Below are positions 1-5,444 of a stretch of 15,984 nucleotides of DNA, piece by piece (the stretch's first letter is position 1; each line of letters starts with the position of its first letter). The notes under the pieces are model-generated. The model was not told the DNA's origin and did no database searches. It saw only the letters and a program-made list of their open reading frames with translations. A program made the translations under genes and the position numbers. Source of the stretch: Allobrachymonas sp. (GTDB lineage Bacteria; Pseudomonadota; Gammaproteobacteria; Burkholderiales; Burkholderiaceae_C); contig JAGOGU010000014.1 in NCBI GenBank assembly GCA_017996515.1, positions 1 to 15,984 on the forward strand, written 5' to 3'.

Positions 1-34
1 CAACGATCAACCCCGTTTGCCGCTCAAAAACCGC

Positions 35-532
35 ATGTTCTGCCCCCGCTGCCCGCAGGATTTGACACGGGGCGAAGACCGCACCATCAACGGCACGTAT
101 GTGGTGTACCGCTGCCCGCAACGGCATGGGCGCTTCGGCACCTTTTCCTCTTTCATGGTGGAAAAGGGCTTTGTGCGCCAGCTTAACCGGGCGGAAATTG
201 CCGAGCTGGCCGAAAAGGTCAAAACCATCCACTGCAACAACTGCGGCGCAACGGTTGATCTGCGCAAAGACCATGCCTGCCCATTTTGCCGCGCGGCCTT
301 TTCGCTGCTGGATCCGCAGGCGGTGGAAAAAGCTCTGGCGCGCTATGGCAGCCGCGCCGCACAGCCCCCGGCCGATGTCGCCGCCGAAGTGATACTAGCC
401 AGCGAACGCATCCAACGAGAAAACCGCAAAGCGCAACAGGAGCGCCGCATGGAAGATTGGATCTCGGAAGGCGAGCTATGGTCTGCCGGGCTGGCGATGG
501 TCTGGAAGCTGCTGCGTGTGTTATTGAAGTAA
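35..532 (+). CDS. Zinc-ribbon protein with two four-ligand metal sites
   Basis: A 165-residue protein of unknown function. Counting from the ATG at 35, a first metal site is formed by C3, C6, C27 and H31 (CPRC...CPQRH), and a second by C67, C70, C82 and C85 (CNNC...CPFC). This is the pattern of zf-TFIIB/zinc-ribbon proteins. A charged helix (about 120-140) and a hydrophobic C-terminal segment ending LLRVLLK follow. The frame is open to the left edge of the window (TTG at 17 is another start), and no convincing ribosome-binding site precedes either codon, so the true start may lie outside. I chose ATG 35 because proteins of this sort usually begin just before the first CxxC. A decayed second copy of its 3' end lies at 2367-2531. 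The zinc-binding role is inferred from cysteine spacing; the cellular role is unknown. Confidence 0.75.
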   Translation: MFCPRCPQDLTRGEDRTINGTYVVYRCPQRHGRFGTFSSFMVEKGFVRQLNRAEIAELAEKVKTIHCNNCGATVDLRKDHACPFCRAAFSLLDPQAVEKALARYGSRAAQPPADVAAEVILASERIQRENRKAQQERRMEDWISEGELWSAGLAMVWKLLRVLLK

Positions 533-535
533 AAC

Positions 536-844
536 TGCCTTGGTGCAGTTTCTTGTTCTGTTTTTGAGTTGGTTGCGGTAGAACCGATATATATTATCTT
601 TATTGTTAAAGTAGCACTGTAGGTTCAACCCGTGTACTATAAAATTGCGAATGAATTATGAGTAACTCAGCTATGTGAGCCAAAATAGTTCAGAATGAAA
701 AATAATTTGCAAATCAACATGTTGGTGTATAGGGTGGTTTTAGCCTGAACCCTTCGGACGCCAATTAAACAACTTTTCTTCTTTATCCGAATAGATATAT
801 ATCTTACTTGTTGGTAATTGACTTTCATGTTTTAAAAATACCCG
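536..844. other. AT-rich intergenic stretch with no supported gene
   Basis: About 310 bases between the zinc-ribbon gene and the csbD terminator. The first 30 bases after the stop resemble the sequence downstream of the remnant at 2483-2531. The rest is AT-rich, with short minus-strand open frames (for example one starting at 828 and running to about 658) that lack a ribosome-binding site. I see no convincing gene, RNA or repeat here. Confidence 0.5.
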
Positions 845-876
845 TGAAAAACCCCCTGAATAAAATCCAGGGGGCT
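845..876 (-). terminator. Rho-independent terminator of the csbD gene
   Basis: Read on the minus strand, a perfect 7-bp stem (CCCCCTG at 874-868 pairing with CAGGGGG at 858-852) encloses a 9-base AT-rich loop and is followed directly by five T residues (851-847). It lies about 55 bases beyond the csbD stop codon, correctly placed to end that transcript. Confidence 0.9.
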
Positions 877-930
877 TGTATTGATTCTGCGTTTCTAATT
901 GAAACCAAACAAAATCAGTTGGCTTTGGTA

Positions 931-1131
931 TTATTTCTGGCCTTTGAGCCACTCATCGACTTCTTTTTCCGCTTCTTCTTTGGTGCGACCATAGCGCTCC
1001 TGAATGCGGCCGGCCAATTGGTCACGCTTGCCCTGAACAACAGCCCAGTCGTCATTGGTCAAATCGCCCCATTTTTCTTTGGCTTTGCCTTTGAGTTGTT
1101 CCCATTTGCCTTCGAGGATGTCCTTGTTCAT
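931..1131 (-). CDS. CsbD family stress-response protein
   Basis: A 66-residue, highly charged, cytosolic protein matching the CsbD family along its full length. It has the N-terminal signature MNKDILEGKWEQLKGKAKEK, a central WGDLTNDDW segment, and a C-terminal helix ending VDEWLKGQK. Family members are abundant small helical proteins induced by general or envelope stress (sigma-B in Bacillus, RpoS-linked YjbJ in E. coli); their molecular role is unknown. The start is fixed by AAGGAG eight bases before the ATG. The gene appears monocistronic: a strong terminator follows, and an inverted repeat lies in its leader. G+C is visibly lower than in the right half of the window. Confidence 0.92.
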   Translation of the reverse strand: MNKDILEGKWEQLKGKAKEKWGDLTNDDWAVVQGKRDQLAGRIQERYGRTKEEAEKEVDEWLKGQK

Positions 1132-1185
1132 AAGATAACTCCTTGATTACGGTTACTTGGATTTGTTAAAGCGCTACTAACAAAG

Positions 1186-1202
1186 TCGGTGAAACTCACC
1201 GA
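1186..1202 (-). promoter_or_regulatory. Perfect 7-bp inverted repeat upstream of csbD
   Basis: TCGGTGA and TCACCGA face each other across 3 bases, 55-71 bases before the csbD start codon. It could be a 5' leader hairpin or a protein-binding site. I could not assign a confident sigma-70 promoter around it, so its position relative to the transcript start is unknown. Confidence 0.45.
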
Positions 1203-1336
1203 TGACCTAAGGTAACATAAACAAATAAACAAATCGCCATAAAAATGTATTTTTTGTATTTTTTTTTGCAAAACGCGACTTTGCCATTTTCTCTTTGTCT
1301 GTTATGGTTGAACAAGAAGCTTTATAAAACTCTTCC

Positions 1337-1855
1337 TTATTTGGCTTGTTCTGGTGTTTGGTTAAACATATAGCGGTAAATCAACCATTGTCCTTGTACT
1401 TTCTTCAATGCAAACAATTCGCGGTTGTGATCCATGATTCTTTTGTGATCTTTTTTGTGTGTGACAAAAGAGCCTGCCGGATGGTAAGTGCTCAACACCG
1501 CCAAATCCTGGGATACATCAATATCGTCAACCAAATATTCAATCTCGGAAAAGTCCATTTCCTGGAATGTTGACTGATAATTTTCCAGAACGGCTGATTT
1601 GCCTCGGGCTGTGAGTTTGCCCTGAAAAGTGGTGACCACATCGTCATGCAACGTGGCTGAGATGCCTGACATATCAGCATGACGCATTGCCTGTTGGTAG
1701 CGACTCAATAAATCAACAATCTGTTGCTTGCTTTTTGCCGAGGAGGTTGCTGCCGATGGGGTGGACTTTGTCTGCTGCGGTTGGATTTGTGCACAAGATG
1801 TGGTGGCCAGCAAGGCCAAAGTCAGCATTGTGCCTTTCAGAACATGGTCTTTCAT
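1337..1855 (-). CDS. SnoaL/DUF4440-like (NTF2-fold) exported protein, probable lipoprotein
   Basis: A 172-residue protein. Residues 1-21 form an export signal (MKDHVLKGTMLTLALLATTSC) with cysteine 21 as probable lipid-attachment site. The residue at -3 is threonine rather than leucine, so the lipobox is atypical. A low-complexity Gln/Thr/Ser linker (about 22-45) leads into a domain with the SnoaL/DUF4440 layout: a helix containing LLSRYQQAMRHADM, then the HDDVVTTFQGK strand, a central IEYLVDDIDV strand, and a final WLIYRYMFNQ strand. Such NTF2-fold proteins bind small ligands or act as enzymes; the substrate here cannot be named. The ATG at 1855 is preferred over the upstream one at 1906 because AAGGAG lies just before it and the signal peptide then starts correctly. 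Confidence 0.75.
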   Translation of the reverse strand: MKDHVLKGTMLTLALLATTSCAQIQPQQTKSTPSAATSSAKSKQQIVDLLSRYQQAMRHADMSGISATLHDDVVTTFQGKLTARGKSAVLENYQSTFQEMDFSEIEYLVDDIDVSQDLAVLSTYHPAGSFVTHKKDHKRIMDHNRELFALKKVQGQWLIYRYMFNQTPEQAK

Positions 1856-2043
1856 TTTTTTCTCCTTGTGTGAGGGATGTACAGGAAAAGAGGGAGACTT
1901 CATCAATCATACTGAAAGCAGGAACTAACTGTCAGATTGTGAATGAGTAACAGCATAGTTCCGTTCATTCGGCAGGGCCGGCAACATGACAAACGCTTGG
2001 CCTGCATCCGGCAGAACCCGCTCAGTTCAAGCCTCTATTGCAC

Positions 2044-2360
2044 AAGTGCCAGGTAGCGTTCAGTAGAAAGAGCGTTACTTCTATTGAGGCGCGCAGGCAA
2101 TGGCAGCCTTGCGGCCCCAGAAGCCGTGGACGTGTTCCCCTGTACTTGGACAGGGCTCCTTGATAAGGAAAGTCTCGCCATCGACAGCAAGCCGAAGCGA
2201 TTGAGCTCTCGCGATGGGCTTGAGTCCGCCCGCGAATATGCCCACACCTTGGGTTGCCATTTCCTCATTCGGCGCATCGATGTCCCGAACCATCGCGGGG
2301 ATCCTCAAGCGACGCAGCGAAGTCGTTTGGCCGGTAGACGGCGATCAGATATCGCGGCAT
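2044..2360 (-). pseudogene. Frameshifted YCII-family protein remnant
   Basis: The start MPRYLIAVYRPNDFAASLED (from ATG 2360) is typical of YCII-related/DGPF-type proteins. The frame then breaks: a run of four Cs near 2311-2314 appears to hold one extra base. The next frame continues PAMVRDIDAPNEEM... GIFAGGLKPIA... LRLAVDGETF... HGFW, ending at TAG 2083-2081. Compared with my memory of the family, about a dozen codons are missing between HGFW and GRKAAIAC. A second shift near 2092 would restore IEV, resembling the family's terminal VEVRPF. Three lesions point to real decay rather than one sequencing error. YCII proteins are small ferredoxin-like-fold proteins often encoded beside sigma factors or VOC proteins. 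Confidence 0.72.
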
Positions 2361-2366
2361 GGTGAC

Positions 2367-2531
2367 TTGTTCTCAGCGATGAGTTGTTGAAAGAACGGCG
2401 GCGAGGCGATATGGATTTCGAAGGGCGAGCCTTGATCAGCCGGGTGGTGATAGCCTGGAATCTGCTGCGTGTGTTGTTTTGAAGTAAGGGGCGGCCCTGT
2501 TGTGGTTTCTTGCTCTGTTCTTGGGGTGCTG
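2367..2531 (+). pseudogene. Decayed copy of the 3' end of the zinc-ribbon gene
   Basis: The plus strand reads ELLKERRRGDMDF...VIAWNLLRVLF then TGA at 2480-2482. It aligns with the end of the gene at 35-532 (AQQERRMEDW...MVWKLLRVLLK). The match is also visible as DNA: CTGCTGCGTGTGTT is shared, and similarity runs past the stop codon into the downstream DNA (TTTCTTG, then CTGTT, in both). Only about the last 35 codons remain, and no start or zinc ligands are left. Together with the intact gene it forms a direct repeat around the csbD/DUF4440/YCII block. Confidence 0.72.
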
Positions 2532-2542
2532 CGAGGGGCCTT

Positions 2543-3433
2543 TTACTGGGTAGTAGCCAAGGTAAGTATCCAGTTTTTGACCGCTTTCACGGCTGGGGAA
2601 GAAGATCGTCCAGCCGGCAGGCAGACATGATAAAACTGACCCGGCAGTCTTGGTTCACTCACCACCGCCAATAAATTCAGGCGCAGTTCTTCGGCCAACA
2701 GAGATAAGCCCAGCATGGCAACACCTTGTCCGGCAATGGCGGCACGTATCGCATGTGCCCCGTCGGAATAGTGGGTGCCACTGTTCATTTGCGCCGCATC
2801 AATGTTGGCGGCTTTTGCCCAGGCAGACCAGTCAAATGCCTGATGACTGGGTAAATGCCAATGGAAGTGAATCAACGGCCATTTTCGCGCATCGGCAGAT
2901 AGTTGCTTTTGGAGGGCGGGAGAAGCCACCGGGGCAAAAAACTCCTGAAACAACGGCGTGGCATCTACTTGCGGCCAAAGTCCCGTGCCATACCGTACAA
3001 CCAGATCCATATCGCCGCTTTGGATATTGACGGGTTCGTAGCTGGCGTGGATGCGCAAGTCGATACCGGGGCATTCCATCTGAAAGGCTGCCAGTTTCGG
3101 TATCAGCCATTGGCTGGCAAATTCGGGTGTGACCGATATGGTGACGGTGCGGCGCTCAGGATGGCAAATGCGCGAAACGGCTTGAGCCAAGCTGTTCAGA
3201 CTGCCTGCCACAGCCTCCTGCAACAGTTGTCCTTCGCGGGTCAGGGTGACGGCGCGTACCTGACGCACAAACAAGGGGCAAGCCAGCGCTTCTTCCAATG
3301 CCCGAATGCGATGGCTAACCGCGGTGGCGGTCACGGATAGTTCTGCGGCAGCACCTTTGAAACTGCCTAAGCGTGCGGCGGCTTCAAAAACGTACAGGGC
3401 ATCCAGCGAGGGCAGAGGAATACGGCGATTCAT
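2543..3433 (-). CDS. LysR-family transcriptional regulator (GcvA-like clade)
   Basis: A 296-residue LysR-type regulator of normal length. The N-terminal winged helix-turn-helix spans about residues 8-66, with the characteristic LPSLDALYVFEAAARLGSF and VTATAVSHRIRALEE segments. The substrate-binding domain follows from about 92 and includes ATPLFQEFFAPVASPAL and the late GVAMLGLSLLAEE segment. The N-terminal RRIPLPSLDAL resembles the GcvA/AmpR-type clade. It is transcribed divergently from the azoreductase gene, with 113 bp between start codons. That arrangement suggests it controls the azoreductase and itself, though the inducer is unknown. Confidence 0.9.
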   Translation of the reverse strand: MNRRIPLPSLDALYVFEAAARLGSFKGAAAELSVTATAVSHRIRALEEALACPLFVRQVRAVTLTREGQLLQEAVAGSLNSLAQAVSRICHPERRTVTISVTPEFASQWLIPKLAAFQMECPGIDLRIHASYEPVNIQSGDMDLVVRYGTGLWPQVDATPLFQEFFAPVASPALQKQLSADARKWPLIHFHWHLPSHQAFDWSAWAKAANIDAAQMNSGTHYSDGAHAIRAAIAGQGVAMLGLSLLAEELRLNLLAVVSEPRLPGQFYHVCLPAGRSSSPAVKAVKNWILTLATTQ

Positions 3434-3462
3434 GAATGAATAAAACTCACTTGTTGAATGAA
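3433..3462 (+). repeat. Direct repeat TGAATGAA in the lysR/azoR divergent region
   Basis: TGAATGAA occurs at 3433-3440 and again at 3455-3462, two helical turns apart (22 bp). It overlaps the lysR start and lies upstream of the azoreductase promoter, so it may contribute to regulator binding. Evidence is only the repeat and its location. Confidence 0.25.
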
Positions 3463-3472
3463 AAACTATCGT

Positions 3473-3501
3473 TTGTCAAAGTTATTTTGCACATAGACAA
3501 T
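3473..3501 (+). promoter_or_regulatory. Predicted sigma-70 promoter of the azoreductase gene
   Basis: TTGTCA (3473-3478) and GACAAT (3496-3501) are separated by exactly 17 bases, 45 bases before the azoreductase ATG. The -35 element matches consensus at five of six positions and the -10 at four of six. It lies in the divergent lysR/azoR space where a LysR protein would be expected to act. Confidence 0.5.
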
Positions 3502-3546
3502 GCCTGCACAGACGAAATTATTTCATCTTCAAGAAAGGGAAACCCC

Positions 3547-4227
3547 ATGACCACCATTTTGCATTTGGATGCCAGCGCCCGTAGCGGGCGTTCGGGCATT
3601 GATCCGCACGGCTCGCATACCCGACGACTGTCAGCACGCTTTGTCGAGCAATGGCAGCAACGCTGCCCTGAGGTGCGCGTGATTTATCGTGATGTCGGAC
3701 AAAATCCACCGCCGCCAGTTACAGGCGCCTGGATTCATGCCGCTTTTACTCCGCAGGCACAACGTGAAAGCTGGATGCACGACACTTTACGCGTGAGCGA
3801 TGCATTGGTGGATGAGTTGCTGGCTGCTGATGTGATTGTGGCTGGTGTTCCGATGTACAACTTCGGGCCACCTGCGCAATTCAAAGCCTGGATAGACAAT
3901 ATTGTGCGCGTGGGGCGCACTTTCGGCTTTGATCGCAAGCGATCTGGCGAGCCCTATTGGCCCATGCTGGCGGATATGGACAAACGCGTGGTATTGCTGA
4001 GCGCGCGTGGCGACTACGGATATGAAAGAGGAAAAATGCATGGCAAAAACCATGTGGAGCCAGCCATTTTGACCGCGCTGGCCTATCTGGGCATTAGCCA
4101 AAGCCATACGATTGCAGTGGAATACGATGAGTTTGCTGATGAACGGTTGGCACAGTCGTTGGCAGATGCCGAAGCTGTCGTTGATCGCTTGGTAGAGGAG
4201 TTGAGCGCTGCAATAGGCCAAGCCTAG
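3547..4227 (+). CDS. azoR: FMN-dependent NADH:quinone oxidoreductase / azoreductase
   Basis: A 226-residue flavodoxin-fold protein of the AzoR/AcpD family. The N-terminal LHLDASARSGRSG loop (about 6-17) contributes to FMN phosphate binding. PMYNFGPPAQFKAWID (102-117) is the family's flavin-contacting signature, followed by RVGRTFGF. LLSARGDYGYERG (about 147-159) is the second conserved loop. Family members reduce quinones, azo bonds or nitro groups with NAD(P)H, using FMN, in the cytosol as a homodimer. The frame is open upstream to 3436, but ATG 3547 is preceded by AGAAAGGGAA and gives the canonical N-terminus. The divergent LysR gene is its probable regulator. I use the symbol for the family; the substrate is not shown by the sequence. 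Confidence 0.88.
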   Translation: MTTILHLDASARSGRSGIDPHGSHTRRLSARFVEQWQQRCPEVRVIYRDVGQNPPPPVTGAWIHAAFTPQAQRESWMHDTLRVSDALVDELLAADVIVAGVPMYNFGPPAQFKAWIDNIVRVGRTFGFDRKRSGEPYWPMLADMDKRVVLLSARGDYGYERGKMHGKNHVEPAILTALAYLGISQSHTIAVEYDEFADERLAQSLADAEAVVDRLVEELSAAIGQA

Positions 4228-4312
4228 TGCACCGCAGAGCGCACCCTACGCCACGGCAGTTTGATGAAGGAAACGGATCATCCACCACGATGCATCAAGG
4301 CGACGGAGATGC

Positions 4313-4524
4313 TCACCGCCCCGCCACAGCCGCCTCAATGGCCGCGATGTCGATCTCTTTTGCATCGTCATCATGGCGACAAAGGCGTGTTGGGCGGCCT
4401 CACCCCCGGCGGCGATGGCGTTGGTTAGCACACGAGGGGTGATTGGTCAGCGCAGCCCCCAGCGGATGATGCACCAGCCGCATTCCGACGCCTGCCCGCC
4501 ATTGCCTACGAATGGCTTGCCAAC
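4313..4524 (-). pseudogene. Broken 3' fragment of a VOC-fold (PhnB/3-dmu-9_3-mt-like) gene
   Basis: Minus-strand reading gives GNGGQASECGWC, RWGLR, an in-frame TGA where the intact paralogue has Trp, then RVLTNAIAAGGEAAQHAFVAM. A frameshift after MQK follows; in the shifted frame IDIAAIEAA reappears and ends at TGA 4315-4313. The intact relative is the gene at 8086-8586, and by eye the DNA copies agree at roughly 85-90 percent over about 195 bases. Only the last third of the gene is present. Its upstream edge abuts the outermost attC site (4528). It is therefore a dead displaced gene end, in the same orientation as the intact copy 3.6 kb away. Confidence 0.85.
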
Positions 4525-4527
4525 TGA

Positions 4528-4589
4528 GGCATAGCGCCTGAGCTAAGCAGCGCCGTGAAGCAAGTTCAGCTTGAATGCATTGTGAGGGC
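4528..4589 (-). other. Integron attC site 1 (degenerate), ending the DUF4262 cassette
   Basis: On the minus strand the left half reads CAATGCATTCAAGCTGAA and the right half GCTTAGCTCAGGCG. These are the classic CAATTCATTCAAGC...GCTTAACTCAGGCG arms of a 60-bp attC. Both outer core sites are altered: GCCCTCAC in place of RYYYAAC, and CTATGCC in place of GTTRRRY. The DUF4262 stop codon is 3 bases before it. It joins the broken VOC fragment directly. Confidence 0.7.
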
Positions 4590-4592
4590 GCG

Positions 4593-5048
4593 TCACGCGA
4601 TATCTCCCGCCAAAAGTGGTTGATGACTGCGGAACCGGTCGCTGACATCAGCATCCCAGGGCCAAGTACCGGACGTGCTTGGCCAGATAAGTTGGAGTGC
4701 CTCAAAGTGCGGGCCGCCATGCAGCCAAGTGGCAGAGCACATGAGCTCATCCTTGTATTTGAGTGCAACGCTTCCAAACTGCACGGCGAATCCATCCAGA
4801 AATCCTGGATAAAGAACTCCTGGCAAAAACCTCTCTCCGGCTTTTACCCTACGGTTGTACTCATTTATCAGCCAGTGACTGATCTTTGAGTCAAGTCCAA
4901 CAACAATCAACTCAGGGGCGTCCGAAGATTTAGCAATGCCGATGGAGTAGGAGAACGGTGGTTCATTGCCGTTCGGGTCAATGACCGAAGTGACACTACA
5001 ACCGTACTCGTCGATGTCGGCAAGTATGTTGCGCTCGTACTCGTTCAT
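4593..5048 (-). CDS. DUF4262 domain protein in an integron cassette
   Basis: A 151-residue cytosolic protein of unknown function. Residues from about 15 carry the DUF4262 pattern: CSVTSVIDPNGNEPPFSYSI (a Y-S-I-G-type strand), PELIVVGLDSKISHWLINEY, then a pocket region with PGVLYPGFLDGFAVQFG and the Trp-rich end. The ATG at 5048 lies 5 bases after the right end of attC site 2, the expected place for a cassette gene start. An open extension upstream to 5198 only reads through that attC and is rejected. The stop codon sits 3 bases before attC site 1. The cassette therefore consists of this gene plus its attC. Transcription is probably from upstream genes, since there is no room for its own promoter. 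Confidence 0.8.
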   Translation of the reverse strand: MNEYERNILADIDEYGCSVTSVIDPNGNEPPFSYSIGIAKSSDAPELIVVGLDSKISHWLINEYNRRVKAGERFLPGVLYPGFLDGFAVQFGSVALKYKDELMCSATWLHGGPHFEALQLIWPSTSGTWPWDADVSDRFRSHQPLLAGDIA

Positions 5049-5053
5049 TAGCA

Positions 5054-5161
5054 CCCTAATGCTTGAGTTAAGCCGACTTGCAGAGCGGCCACAATAGGGC
5101 AAGTCTTTGCCTTGAAAAATTGTAGCCGCGAAACAAGTTCGGCTTGAACGAATGGTTAGGC
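5054..5161 (-). other. Integron attC site 2 (well conserved, 108 bp)
   Basis: Minus strand: R'' core GCCTAAC (5161-5155), then ATTCGTTCAAGCCGA. The right arm is TCGGCTTAACTCAAGC ending in ATTAGGG (5060-5054), where consensus has GTTRRRY; the first base is A rather than G. The arms are inverted complements (TTCAAGCCGA against TCGGCTTAA), as in the aadA-type 59-base element. The centre carries a further imperfect hairpin (GCGGCTACAA against TTGTGGCCGC). This is the clearest attC in the window. Confidence 0.9.
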
Positions 5162-5173
5162 ATTTGAATAGTT

Positions 5174-5341
5174 CTAGTGGCAAGGCTTCCAGAACCACTG
5201 CTGATTTTCAGTGAGCCAGTGCGTGAACTTGCACCACAGTTCCTCGTTACAGTTGTGGCGATGAACCACTTTAAGTTCAGAGGGTCAAGAAAAGGCCATG
5301 GCGTTGAAATTTGGCAGTGAATATTTCGAATATCAACGCAT
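5174..5341 (-). pseudogene. Small cassette ORF interrupted by two in-frame UGA codons
   Basis: The space between attC sites 3 and 2 should hold a cassette gene. Reading from ATG 5341, one frame runs 55 codons to TAG at 5176-5174, interrupted by TGA at codons 3 and 19. Its last 31 codons read VVHRHNCNEELWCKFTHWLT and then ENQQWFWKPCH, rich in Trp, His and Cys and not typical of random sequence. Both stops would be TGG if one base differed, so point-mutational decay is the simplest reading. A short product could also start at GTG 5269. The family is not recognised. Confidence 0.35.
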
Positions 5342-5381
5342 GGTTCCTCGCTGGTTGTGATGCAGGGCGCTTCCAGATGGT

Positions 5382-5444
5382 GTCTAACGTTTGAGTTCAG
5401 TGGCACGCGGCTTTTCGAGCGTCCGCTGCATGCGATTGTTCGGC
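5382..5444 (-). other. Integron attC site 3, containing the methyltransferase stop codon
   Basis: Minus strand: GCCGAAC (5444-5438) stands for RYYYAAC with one mismatch. A left arm with TGCAGCGGACGC follows, and the right arm GTGCCACTGAACTCAAAC leads into a perfect GTTAGAC (5388-5382). Length (63 bp), arm complementarity and the AACTCAAACGTTAGAC ending are those of a standard attC. The TGA stop of the methyltransferase is inside the right arm, so the site encodes the last residues of that protein. Confidence 0.8.

Noticed and set aside
740..952. 70-codon minus-strand open frame over the csbD terminator
   Set aside because: It overlaps the csbD end and reads through its strong terminator; no start signal and no recognisable domain.
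4206..4245. Terminator after the azoreductase gene
   Set aside because: GTGC and GCAC are in inverted orientation around a 10-base loop, but the stem is only four pairs and no T-run follows.
5049..5198. N-terminal extension of the DUF4262 protein
   Set aside because: The extra 50 codons translate attC site 2 and the cassette edge; the ATG at 5048 immediately after the attC is the natural cassette start.
5174..5341. Selenocysteine or recoded UGA in the small cassette ORF
   Set aside because: No SECIS-like element was identified, two UGAs occur within 17 codons near the start, and TGG-to-TGA mutation explains both more simply.
5068..5406. 112-codon minus-strand open frame spanning a whole cassette
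   Set aside because: It begins in attC site 3 and ends in attC site 2, includes NHSFKPN-type translation of attC arms, and has no ribosome-binding site or family resemblance.
4528..5444. CRISPR array
   Set aside because: The repeated elements are inverted-arm attC sites of different lengths at gene-sized spacing, not short identical direct repeats with uniform spacers.
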